Shown here piece by piece: positions 1 to 8,729 of a DNA stretch of 64,000 nucleotides. This stretch comes from Phytophthora hibernalis (taxonomy: Eukaryota > Oomycota > Peronosporomycetes > Peronosporales > Peronosporaceae): the NCBI GenBank assembly GCA_012656075.1, contig JAAKBF010000009.1:930001-994000 (forward strand), written 5' to 3'. Each line of letters begins with the position of its first letter. Positions within the stretch are counted from its first letter, which is position 1. The notes under the pieces were generated by a model. That model was not told the DNA's origin. It ran no database searches and saw only the letters and a program-made list of their open reading frames with translations. Position numbers and translations under genes: made by a program.

Positions 1-131
1 CTTGACTGAGGACTCGCTGGTGCTTGGTATCTCTCTGCTGACGTTTGATGGTGTTGTTTGTTTCGGTGTGTTGTAGCCTTAGCCTCCATTATAGCCATCC
101 GGGCGTCAAGCTTTTGGTTGACTTGGACTGA

Positions 132-800
132 TTGCTCAATCAACGCAGTTTGATGAAGAACCACTGGGTGCTTTGTGATATCCGTTGTTGCAGCTTGGGT
201 TTTAGAATGTTCTTCAGTGACGCTGGGCTTCCGGTCAATGGTCTAGTCCGACGACGACGCACGCAAAGTGTTAGTGATGAAGCCATTTTAGAAGCCACCT
301 TAGGGTCGCTGGATTGCAAAGCCTCTTGGATTGACACCTTTACGGATGAGTAGTGCCGCAACAGGTACGCCATCAGTGTGTCAAGTACGGGCCTGTTGAC
401 GTTGAATTGTGCTGCTTATAGACCGGTGGAAGCTGAGAACAGGGCCGCGAAGACGGAGCGAATCTTCATTTGTGTATCGGAGCCAAAGCTGTCCAGGGAT
501 AGGAGAAACTTCTTTGTCGGGATGTCGACTACTCAAAATACGGGCGATCTCGGAAGGCGTATTGAAGACATAGGCAAATGCCTTGGCTCCTCCGTCGAAG
601 ATCCCCTGCACACACATACCAGCTCCATTGGCGTGCTGCACACCTCTGCGCCGGAATGAATGAAATGTCAAGCGCTCCAACACCCTGACTGGCTTGGCGA
701 TTCGATCAAGAACGCGGTCGACGTAGCTGTGAATTTTCCTGGACCCGTCTTGTTGATCTTGTCTTGGTCAGAGCATACGGTCCCGCCTTGTAGCGCAGCC
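132..800 (-). mobile_element. Crypton-type tyrosine recombinase remnant
   Basis: Read on the minus strand, 381-760 encodes the C-terminal part of a tyrosine recombinase of the kind carried by oomycete Cryptons. The sequence VLERLTFHSFRRRGVQHANG supplies the H-x-x-R catalytic box, and about 40 residues later FAYVFNTP supplies a candidate nucleophilic tyrosine. A further minus-strand piece at 140-373 (starting MAYLLRHY) looks like the tail of the same protein in another frame. No N-terminal half and no intact frame is visible, so this is a dead fragment. The assignment rests on remembered similarity of the HSFRRGG..HAN block to oomycete Crypton proteins; I cannot run a search. Confidence 0.55.
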
Positions 801-1182
801 ATGTCGTCCGAGTGGTCAATTAAGTCGATGAGTGGAGTTATCGGCGTCAGGACGGCCGGAGAACTCAACTGCTGCTCGGTAGATGGCTCAACAGCGACAG
901 CGTCGGCGATGACTGCGAGGCCAAGTAAAGCGCGATTAAAAGGCGTGGGCACGTGGCTTGACACGGAGCCTTCCCTTTCACCCGCATGCTGCCAGATCAC
1001 ATGCGCCCTTCTTCCGCGGCGCGGCAAACGACCCGCGTCTCGCCGGACTCTCTTGTATCTGTCAGACATAGCTACTATATGCACTTGCCATAGCCACATG
1101 TAACGACCAATGTACATAACGCAAACTATGCGTAGCGTAGCAACCTGAGGTTGCAATTAGGTCGTTGATATCGGCCAGTTTT

Positions 1183-1446
1183 ATGGTAAACTGCAATACA
1201 TGTTTAGTGCTGCTGCTTGTCGTAGGAAGCATTCATGGTGGAATGGAGTGCAGCTCCATTCGTGAGCACCCCGTGGCACGATTTCACTCTTCAAACAAAG
1301 GTGAGCGGGTGCGCGCGCACCTAGCCCTAGCAAACCCGCGCGAGGCGTCTCCGAAGCAGGCGGGCATCGTAATAGCAAATGGAGGCTCCGCGCAGGCCTA
1401 CCAGCGCTTTATTCCGTACGCACCACTAGTCAAGGTACACATGTGA
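1183..1446 (+). CDS. Possible small secreted protein (87 aa)
   Basis: The ATG at 1183 opens an 87-residue protein whose first ~20 residues look like a signal peptide: a short polar start, a hydrophobic core LVLLLVVG, then small residues and a likely cleavage near SIHGG. The mature part is basic and low in cysteine, with no recognisable fold. It contains RVRAHL but no RXLR or dEER motif, so it is not a classical RXLR effector. It lies between a Crypton remnant and a MITE, which suits fast-evolving accessory sequence. A chance frame cannot be excluded. Confidence 0.3.
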   Translation: MVNCNTCLVLLLVVGSIHGGMECSSIREHPVARFHSSNKGERVRAHLALANPREASPKQAGIVIANGGSAQAYQRFIPYAPLVKVHM

Positions 1447-1649
1447 GCAACGTGGCCGCCGAAGCAGTCAGCATTTGGCGCGGCTGGTCAATGAGTCAGG
1501 CTGCGCCACCCCTTGTGAGGTTGAAATGGTGGTGCAAGTCACTGCAACAGCATCTTGCTGCCAGCCCTGAGTTGCTTTAGTTACCAGCGCAGGCAACTTA
1601 AAATTTTGGTGCAACTTATTAGAAAGAGGTGCGCTTGGAGCACCACTCA

Positions 1650-2157
1650 GGATAATTATCATCACCGGTCACAAATACATCAACATTTCCCAACCGGCCC
1701 ACATTTAAGTTACTAAGGTTATATAGGACTAAGGATCTCTCATTGAGAAGCCCCATTGCGCGTTAGGCGTGCAAACGAGGAGACAGGGAATGTTCTACTC
1801 TCCAACTTCAGTCCCGCTTCCTGTCAGTCAAGATGCACACAAGAGTTGAAGCGTAGCTCGAAGTATTTCTCCAGTAGGCTATTGACCACGAAGACCCCGG
1901 CGTTCAGGCGTGGATAAGATAGTAATCACAATTTGTGCTGGTGTATGAATGAATACGATCATCTAATTCTTTTTGAACAGCATTCTTGCAACAAGTTGTG
2001 ATGTCAAGTGCTGGAGCAGTACTGCAGTGGAGAAGACAAACTCGAAAATGGTACTTACGTATAACAAGAGAATTGGCCAATGAAATATCTGAATCGACTC
2101 AAATGTGGGCCGGTTATAAAAATGTTGATATTTTGTGGCCGGTGTTGATAATTATCC
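1650..2157. mobile_element. Non-autonomous MITE with ~57-bp TIRs and 9-bp TSD
   Basis: The two ends are inverted copies. 1650-1706 starts GGATAATTATC and ends CCGGCCCACATTT. The reverse complement of 2101-2157 matches it with a handful of mismatches and one or two indels. The outer 10 bases, GATAATTATC, are themselves palindromic. The element is flanked by a perfect 9-bp direct repeat CACCACTCA at 1641-1649 and 2158-2166, which fits a target-site duplication. The 508-bp interior has no convincing coding sequence. A 9-bp duplication with long inverted repeats suggests mobilisation by a Mutator-like (MULE) transposase. Confidence 0.85.
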
Positions 2158-2422
2158 CACCACTCAAGTGCCGCTGTAATCAGTGCCAGGATAGACTGTA
2201 GGTACTCACCCATAAAACATGACAGTGGTTTGCAGACGTCTTGGGGTAACTACCAAGAAAGTCGCATGTGGTTCAGTCGTTTGCAATTTCAAAGACTAGT
2301 TTCGAATATTCTTAGTAAAAGTGAATTTAATAGCACTCGCGAATGCTGCCATTAGATTCAGGGGGTTACCCAGAGAACCCTCCCAGCGCGGGGAACGATT
2401 CGAACAAAGTCCAACACTTGCA

Positions 2423-3863
2423 TTAGACGCTTACTTCTCCTCTAGTCATCATATGTACTACGTCTTCTTCATCAGCGACCTCACCAACATCAAGATCAAG
2501 GAGCTGCAAACGCTCTAGTTCCTCAGCAAGAGCAGTAGACGAGGCCTCGAACATTGGGTCGACAGGTGGCACGGCAAGTATGCCGTTAAACCCGTTCGAG
2601 ATCGTCGAAGCGGGCAGCCCCTCCCTCGCACTGGCAACCCAGTCAACCACGTCATTCCTGGACGGCGCCTTGACCTCGCTGCTGCTGCTCTCCTCCCCGC
2701 CAGCTTGGTCATCAGCCAGCTTACCCAGCGCTGGCGCAGACGCTGCTTCAGCGGGCGGTTTTAAGCAATGTCCGCCGGCTGGCAGACGCCTGTATGCCCT
2801 GCTGGTACGTCCAGCAAGTGGATGTTGAGGTCGTGAGCGCGGGTGCGCACCTCCGGCGTCCAATGTGCAGAGAAGTCGTCGAGGAGTAGAAGGACAGGCT
2901 GTTCGGGATGCTGACGTCCACCGAAATGATACTCCAGCCAAATGAGAGTCAGCGACGTGTTCCACCAACCCGTGCTATTAACATAGATCTGGACGCCATG
3001 TCTGTCCTGGAGGCTCTCGATCTGCTTCCAAAGATGCTTGCCGAAGCCGTGTCTCAGCTCCACGTTATCGGCTTGCGTCGCCGCGACCTTGGATGGCCGG
3101 CCCTTCAGTATCAAAAACGGCGTCCGCTTCTCGCCGAAAGAGGACCCAAGCAGCATGCACGTCATCCTCTCCTTGTCCTTGCCACATGTTCGAACCCACA
3201 CCGTACGTGCGCCGCGCTTGTTGAGTGTCGTGCGCGGCACGTACTCGAAGACAACGGGCGTTTGGTCGGCGGTGTAGGCGACATCAACGCCTAGGCGGTG
3301 CATGACTGCGCGCATCCTGGTATTAAAGCAAGAACAGCAGCTTCGCCGTATGCGGGACACTTCTGTCCTTAGCGCGTACGCGCACGGAACCGCAGCGCAT
3401 GGCGGCGCACGAATCCGGCCCGCCAAGCCCATGTGCCGGTGAAAACGCCGCGCGGTATACCAGCTGCTACCGCATACTCCTGGGCCTTGAGCTGGAGCAT
3501 TAGAGCCGAAACTGGCGCCCCATCGGCGCGGTAGGCGTTGACCCAGCGAAGAAGCTGAGACTCCGTCTCAGACGACAACACAGTGGCACTTCCTGCAGGT
3601 CTGAGCTTGTGCAGCACGCTGGACGAGCTGCTCTTCCCGGCCTTCTCGATGGTATCGCGGCGTTTCCGCCACAGGTAGATGCTCTTGCGCTTAGTCTCGA
3701 GCGAGGTGCCTTTGGTCTCAGGGTAGAACTTGGCGAGTGCAGAGGACACCCCGTGAGAATCAGAATGGTGAATGACATGGAGTCGAAACTCATACGTCGG
3801 CGTAGAGCGCTTGTACTGCCGAGCGCGGCGGCCTCCATCTTTACTTGCTCGTGCGCGGCCCAT
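2423..3863 (-). pseudogene. Pogo/Tigger-like DDE transposase, decayed
   Basis: Three minus-strand segments in different frames make one transposase. 3369-3863 (ATG at 3863) is the N-terminal helix-turn-helix/CENP-B-like part. 2761-3432 is the DDE_1 catalytic domain: first Asp in TADQTPVVFEYVP, second in LLLLDDFSAHW, third in VCQPADIA. 2423-2760 is the C-terminal tail (DVVDWVASA and an acidic end). The Trp that normally follows the QPxDxxxNxPLK-type motif is replaced by a TAA stop at 2761-2763 (minus strand), and frames change near 3370 and after ~2700. The nonsense codon makes real decay more likely than a pure sequencing artefact. I could not identify terminal inverted repeats. Confidence 0.75.
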
Positions 3864-4143
3864 GAAGAGTTGGGAAGTGACTGCGCTTTAGTGGTCTGGT
3901 GCCTAACTTTTATCGATCCTTGGCCACCAATTTTTGGAGCTGTCGGAAATGACAACGATCCGGAGGTGTCCAAATTGCAGTCATCTGATTGGCTAATATG
4001 GCTTGTCGGATATAACATTCTATCGGATACTACACAGGTTATACGGTACCCACAAATACTTGGTCCACCCCAGCCAAAAATTGCGCGCGAAACTTACACA
4101 CAAAAATAGTCAAGCAGCCATTAGCGGAGATCGCGGCTCTCCC

Positions 4144-7100
4144 ATGCAGACTCCGCAGCGCGACGGCGGCGGGCTGCTCTCGGGCTCGCCGACGCCCACG
4201 CGCGACAGCTCCACGCTGCTGCGCGAGCAGGAGGCGGAGCACGAGCGACTGCGCATGGACAACTTCAACCAGGCGCTGCGCATCAACTTCCTGGAGGAGA
4301 AACTGCTGCGCATGAAGCAGGGCACGGACTTCGCCAGCGAGGACCTGGAAGACGAGCTGGCGCAGCTACGCATCGCGCTGGAGGAGCGCGAGCACGAGTT
4401 GCAGCAGCGCAACTTCAGCATGATCCGCGCCACGCAGGCCATCGACCTGCTCAACGCGCAGCTGCACGAGGCGCAGCACGCGGTTGCGAGCGCGCGAAGA
4501 CGCACAGAGAGACGCTGAGGCGCAGCTGCAGGAGATGCTTCAAGCACGCGGACACGCGGACGCCGAGAGGTGGCGACAGGAGCTGGAGACGGCACAGCAG
4601 AGGCTGGAGAGGACGCAGGAGCTGCTGCAGAGACAGGACCACGCGGTGACTGCTCTCGGCAATCAGGTGCAGGAACTACAGGACGCGCGCACGAGAGACG
4701 AGAGAGAGACGGAGCTCCGCACTCAGAGGGAGCAGCAGACCATGCAGCAGATGGAGATGGCCAACGTTAAGCTCTCGGCTGAAGCGGAACACTGGAAGGT
4801 CATGAGCAAGCAGCGCGAAGAGCAACTTGCGGCGATGCAGTTGCAGATGGAGACGATGAGGCAGGAGAAGCAAGCCAAGCTCAAGCGCATGGAAGAGCAG
4901 GTGCAGCACCAGATGAAGCAGCTGCAGCGCGAAAGCGACAACTACCGCGCTGAGCACACGCGGCTGCTGACAGACCGGGAGAAGACGCACTTTGACAAGG
5001 AGCGACTCGCGATGGAGAACGAGAGCATCAAGCAGGAACGCGCGAGGCTGCAGACGGAGATGGAGCGTATGACCAACGACAGACAGCAACTTGTGGGCGA
5101 GGCGGAGCGCCTCCGTCTGCAGAACGTGAAGCTGACAGCGGCCTGCGAAGAGCAGAACAAATCGCTGGAAAGCTTCAAGGTTGAGAGAGAGGCCGCTATG
5201 GACAATATTCACCAACTCGAGTCCGAGCTGCATCAGCGGCGCAAGATCGAGCAGGAGCAGGAACTGACGCTCAAGACATTGGAGAGTCGGCTGCAGTATG
5301 CTGAAGCAGAGGCTCACAGGATGAAGGAGCAGTGTGACTTGGCCGAGTCTCGTTCCCAGCAAACGTCGAACGAACGGCTGCTGGCTTTGGAAAAAGACCG
5401 CCAGACAATGGAAGAAGACAATCGCCGACTTCGTACTGAGTTATCGAGCTTCCAGCTGGACCTGGAGGCTATGGAGCGTAAGGTTCTGGATAGTGAGGAG
5501 AGGTTCTCCAACGAGGCAGCAAATGCACTGGAGCAGCGCCAGCATCTTTCGGCGTATGAAAATGAGCTGGAGCAACAGTCTGTTCAAGTGCAGGAATATC
5601 AAAAACAACTTGCGAACTGTGAAGATGAATTAGCTCATCGTGCAGCTCGTTTGCAGGAGATGGAACGGCAATCTGCTCAAGTACAGGAATACCAGAATCA
5701 GCTTGCTGCCTGTGAAGATGAGTTAACTCGACGAGCAGCCCGTTTGCAGGATCTGGAGCGCCAAATAGCTGACGTGGTATCGGCAAGCTCGTCGACAAAC
5801 ACTACAGCTCGACAGCAACAGACGGAATGGCACAATCAGTTTGCAACAGAAAAGAGTGCATTATTGCGACAGTTGGAGGAGGAACGACGAAGAGCAGATG
5901 ACGTAGAACGAGCGGCGTCCACATTAAGAAATGAAAGCTCGTCAACACAGAGAGAGCTCGAGGCTGTGGAGATGGAACTTCGCTCTCTGCTAACGAGTCG
6001 CAGTCGGACTTTCGGTGGCAGTCGACACCAGTCTGTGGTAAGTCTGGCAAAAGAGGCCGTCTCCGCTTTAAAGGACGAGTTCAAGGCAGAGGCTGCGGCG
6101 ATGCAGACGAGTTGGAAGCAGCAAGCAAGCCTGATGGGCTCTAAACTTGACCGCTTGTCTACGCAATTGCAGTCAAGCCAAAGCAAACTGGAAGCCCTGG
6201 AGCGCTCTTCTTTCCATGAGAAGGATGCTAAACAGTCGTCAGAGAAGACGTGGTCTATCCGGTATGAAGAGCTGCGCTTGGAAAAGGAAGACGAACGACG
6301 ATCACTCGAAGAAGAGATTCGTTATTTTCAAACCAAGGCTGCCGAAGCAGAGGAGGAACTTTCCCGGGCGACTAGCAACTTGCTGGCACTAAAGAAGAAC
6401 CAACAGGGCTCGCGTGAGGAATCGCAGCGCGACTATCATGACCTGAGGGAAAGCAACCGCTTGCTCTTCGAGGAAGTTCAGGAACGCCGCCGCTCTGCCG
6501 AGCACGCCCGCAAGCAGTATATGCACGCGATTCGGGAGAACAAGGAGCTCCTAAAGGCAATTGACATATACAAGGATGCCATTGCTGACCGCGACAACGA
6601 CATTAAGAAGTACAAAGCTACGATCATGAAGTATGCTCAGCAGCTGCAACGACGTGTTGAATTCGGTGGGGTGAAACAAACGTTGCTAGAGCAACTAGAG
6701 CAGACGCAGTACATGATTACGGAGACATACAAGCGGTGGGAGGACAGTCCTATCGGTCGAGGTCCTACAGTCAACGCTAGCGGCAGGGTGGAGAGCTACG
6801 AGGCTGCTATCCTACAGCTGGACGAGTACATTGGTCGGATGCACTTGGTCACTGAGCGTTGGGGTGAGTTCATGACGCAGTCTCAAGAATTGCAGCACAG
6901 GTACGGTAATGCCTGGAAGTCAGCCTCTCGTGGTTTCGATCGCACGAAGGATCAGCCGCGCTGGGTGGGCGACGTCGAACGGAAGTGCTCCCGTCTCCTT
7001 ACCGAAACAGTGCGCGTTTCAGAAGCGATGCGCGATGTGGTAAACCACATCGCGGGTGCTCTGCAAAAGGAGCGAGATGAAAAGAAGCGCATTGAAAAGG

Positions 7101-7390
7101 AGCGAGCCATTGCTGTGGACAACAACGCCTCAGTGAAACGGAGAGAGGGCACGCCCTCGAAGTGGTTGCCACTTGATGCTGACTTCTTCGACGAGCACCA
7201 GCCGCGCTCACGAAGTGCCAGTCAGTCTCGTGCTCAGAGTGGCTTGGATGCACCTCGCTACAGCTCCAAGACTTCGCCTTCAGCTCGTCACAGTGTAAAT
7301 GCACTGTACCGCAGCTCCCTCTCCTCATTAGGCCGGGTGGGTTTGAAGGTGCAAGATTTGGAGAATGATATCCGCAGTACCCAGGACTAG
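4144..7390 (+). CDS. Centrosomin-like (Cnn_1N) coiled-coil protein
   Basis: The ATG at 4144 opens a protein of about 1,080 residues. Its first ~110 residues carry a centrosomin motif-1-type segment (HERLRMDNFNQALRINFLEEKL), the element that recruits gamma-tubulin complexes in the centrosomin/CDK5RAP2/myomegalin/Mto1 family. Almost everything after that is acidic, Glu/Gln/Arg-rich coiled coil, including two near-identical ~36-residue repeats around 5570-5760. A globular, Tyr/Trp-containing C-terminal region lies at ~6700-7050, followed by a Ser-rich tail. The likely role is organising microtubules at the basal body or spindle pole. The frame changes once near 4485-4515, inside GCGAGCGCGCG; here one base must be removed rather than added. 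A degenerate inverted paralogue lies at 11716-13044. Confidence 0.75.
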
Positions 7391-7712
7391 AGCCTGAGTA
7401 TCCTGCTAGAGAGTTCCTGCGCCAAATTCAGCCGAATCCTGGCCACGGCCAGCAGTTATTATAGTGACGCTTTCGAGTAGTGTTTGACCAAGGCGAAATG
7501 TACTCAGTAGTCAACCACATTAATCAACACGTCCGCACAAGCACATTTGTTTTGCTGGAATAACACGGATCATCCTGGCGTAAAAAATGTTGAGGTTACC
7601 ATTTTTCGTCAACGCAGCAATGACCGAGGATGGCACAACGACTATGTTGAGGCGATGCGAGGATCGTGTCTTACATTGCACCACGATTGCCATTCTCTAC
7701 AGTAAAAAACAT
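7391..7712. other. Convergent 3' intergenic region
   Basis: This 322-bp stretch lies between the stop codons of the centrosomin-like gene (plus) and the mitochondrial carrier (minus). It presumably holds both 3' UTRs. I see no conserved reading frame, RNA gene or repeat in it. Confidence 0.6.
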
Positions 7713-8729
7713 CTACTTGTACGCATCATCCACGCTGTACTTCATCTCGCGCAGCTTCTCGTAGCTGAGGAACGAGATGATGGTGGATGGCAGAGCCTTC
7801 ACAGCATTCACAAACAGGCCGCGGTACAGCGACCGCATACCCCTCACGCCTCCTCCTTCCTCCAGCACAGAAGATCGTACGCAGTGCCACGCGCTATCGT
7901 ACGTCGGGAACGCGAGCTCGGGGTGCCACGTTGCGCCTTGGAGCTGCACACGACGCCGGATGACGTCGAACGGATACGATATGCACTGCGACGCGAGTGA
8001 GGCCGTGGTGGCGCACAGAATCTGGCCGGGAACGCTTGGGTGGCCAAGTTGGTTGCTTGTGTCCTCCGTGTCGTAGAGCACAAACACCGGCCGCAGCGAT
8101 TCGTAGAGGGCAAAATTGCAGCCGATGTACGTGAAGACACCGAGACTCGCAGGCACAAAACCCCGGTAGAATCCCCGCAAGCCCTCCTTGTCGCGGATGG
8201 AGCGTGCGCAGTCCACGATGCCACTTGAAGGACGATTCGAGTTGTAGTACTGCTGGACAGTCAGCCGTCCGCGGATGACATCCAACGGGTAGAACAAACT
8301 GTTGAGCGTAAGACCGGCGAGACCGCCAACAGCGAGGTGGGTCATACTCGCAGACACCCGAGGACCGCCTATGCCGACGGAGCTGAATGGGGACGAAGAC
8401 TCGGGCAGTAGACGCGCAAGCTGCTCTTGGTATACATGACACAGAACAAACTTGGTCGGCACTGACGGCACCACCCAAATACAGTGCGCGAGATTCCCAC
8501 TGAACAAGCTGCGCGTCCCGCTGAGCTTCACCATGTTCAAAAATCCTCTTGTCAGCGACGTGTACGGAGCCGAACCGGGCAAGAGCTTCGTGGTAGCCAT
8601 CACTGTAGCCGACGTCGGCTTCGGGGTAGAGAGCTGCATCAGCATCTTCAGCCTCTCAAGAGGAGCACAAACTGTGCGTGCCAGTGCACCAGCAGAAATG
8701 GCCGCGGCGAAGGACGTGATCTTCGCCAT
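7713..8729 (-). CDS. Mitochondrial carrier (SLC25) domain protein
   Basis: A 338-residue protein with three mitochondrial-carrier repeats. Each repeat has the PX[DE]XX[KR] signature: APLERLK near residue 22, YPLDVIR near residue 150, YPFDVIR near residue 255. The family exchanges metabolites across the inner mitochondrial membrane. The APLERLK first repeat is the type seen in ATP-Mg/Pi (SCaMC) and CoA/adenine-nucleotide carriers, but I cannot name the substrate. The ATG at 8729 sits directly before the first membrane helix, giving an unusually short N-terminus. It overlaps by one base the stop codon of the upstream minus-strand gene (8729-11600), with no intergenic space. The carrier frame stays open for about 20 codons upstream of this ATG, so it may be the C-terminal domain of that gene (see findings). 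Confidence 0.85.
   Translation of the reverse strand: MAKITSFAAAISAGALARTVCAPLERLKMLMQLSTPKPTSATVMATTKLLPGSAPYTSLTRGFLNMVKLSGTRSLFSGNLAHCIWVVPSVPTKFVLCHVYQEQLARLLPESSSPFSSVGIGGPRVSASMTHLAVGGLAGLTLNSLFYPLDVIRGRLTVQQYYNSNRPSSGIVDCARSIRDKEGLRGFYRGFVPASLGVFTYIGCNFALYESLRPVFVLYDTEDTSNQLGHPSVPGQILCATTASLASQCISYPFDVIRRRVQLQGATWHPELAFPTYDSAWHCVRSSVLEEGGGVRGMRSLYRGLFVNAVKALPSTIISFLSYEKLREMKYSVDDAYK

Noticed and set aside
1183..1446. RXLR effector
   Set aside because: The region after the signal peptide has RVRAHL, but no RXLR and no acidic EER motif.
1986..2201. 71-residue frame inside the MITE as a transposase
   Set aside because: It is short, runs out through the terminal repeat and shows no DDE or zinc-finger motif.
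4676..5362. Leu-rich minus-strand frame inside the centrosomin-like gene
   Set aside because: Antisense of Gln/Glu/Lys codons yields Leu-rich nonsense. The apparent membrane protein is an artefact of the coiled-coil codon composition.
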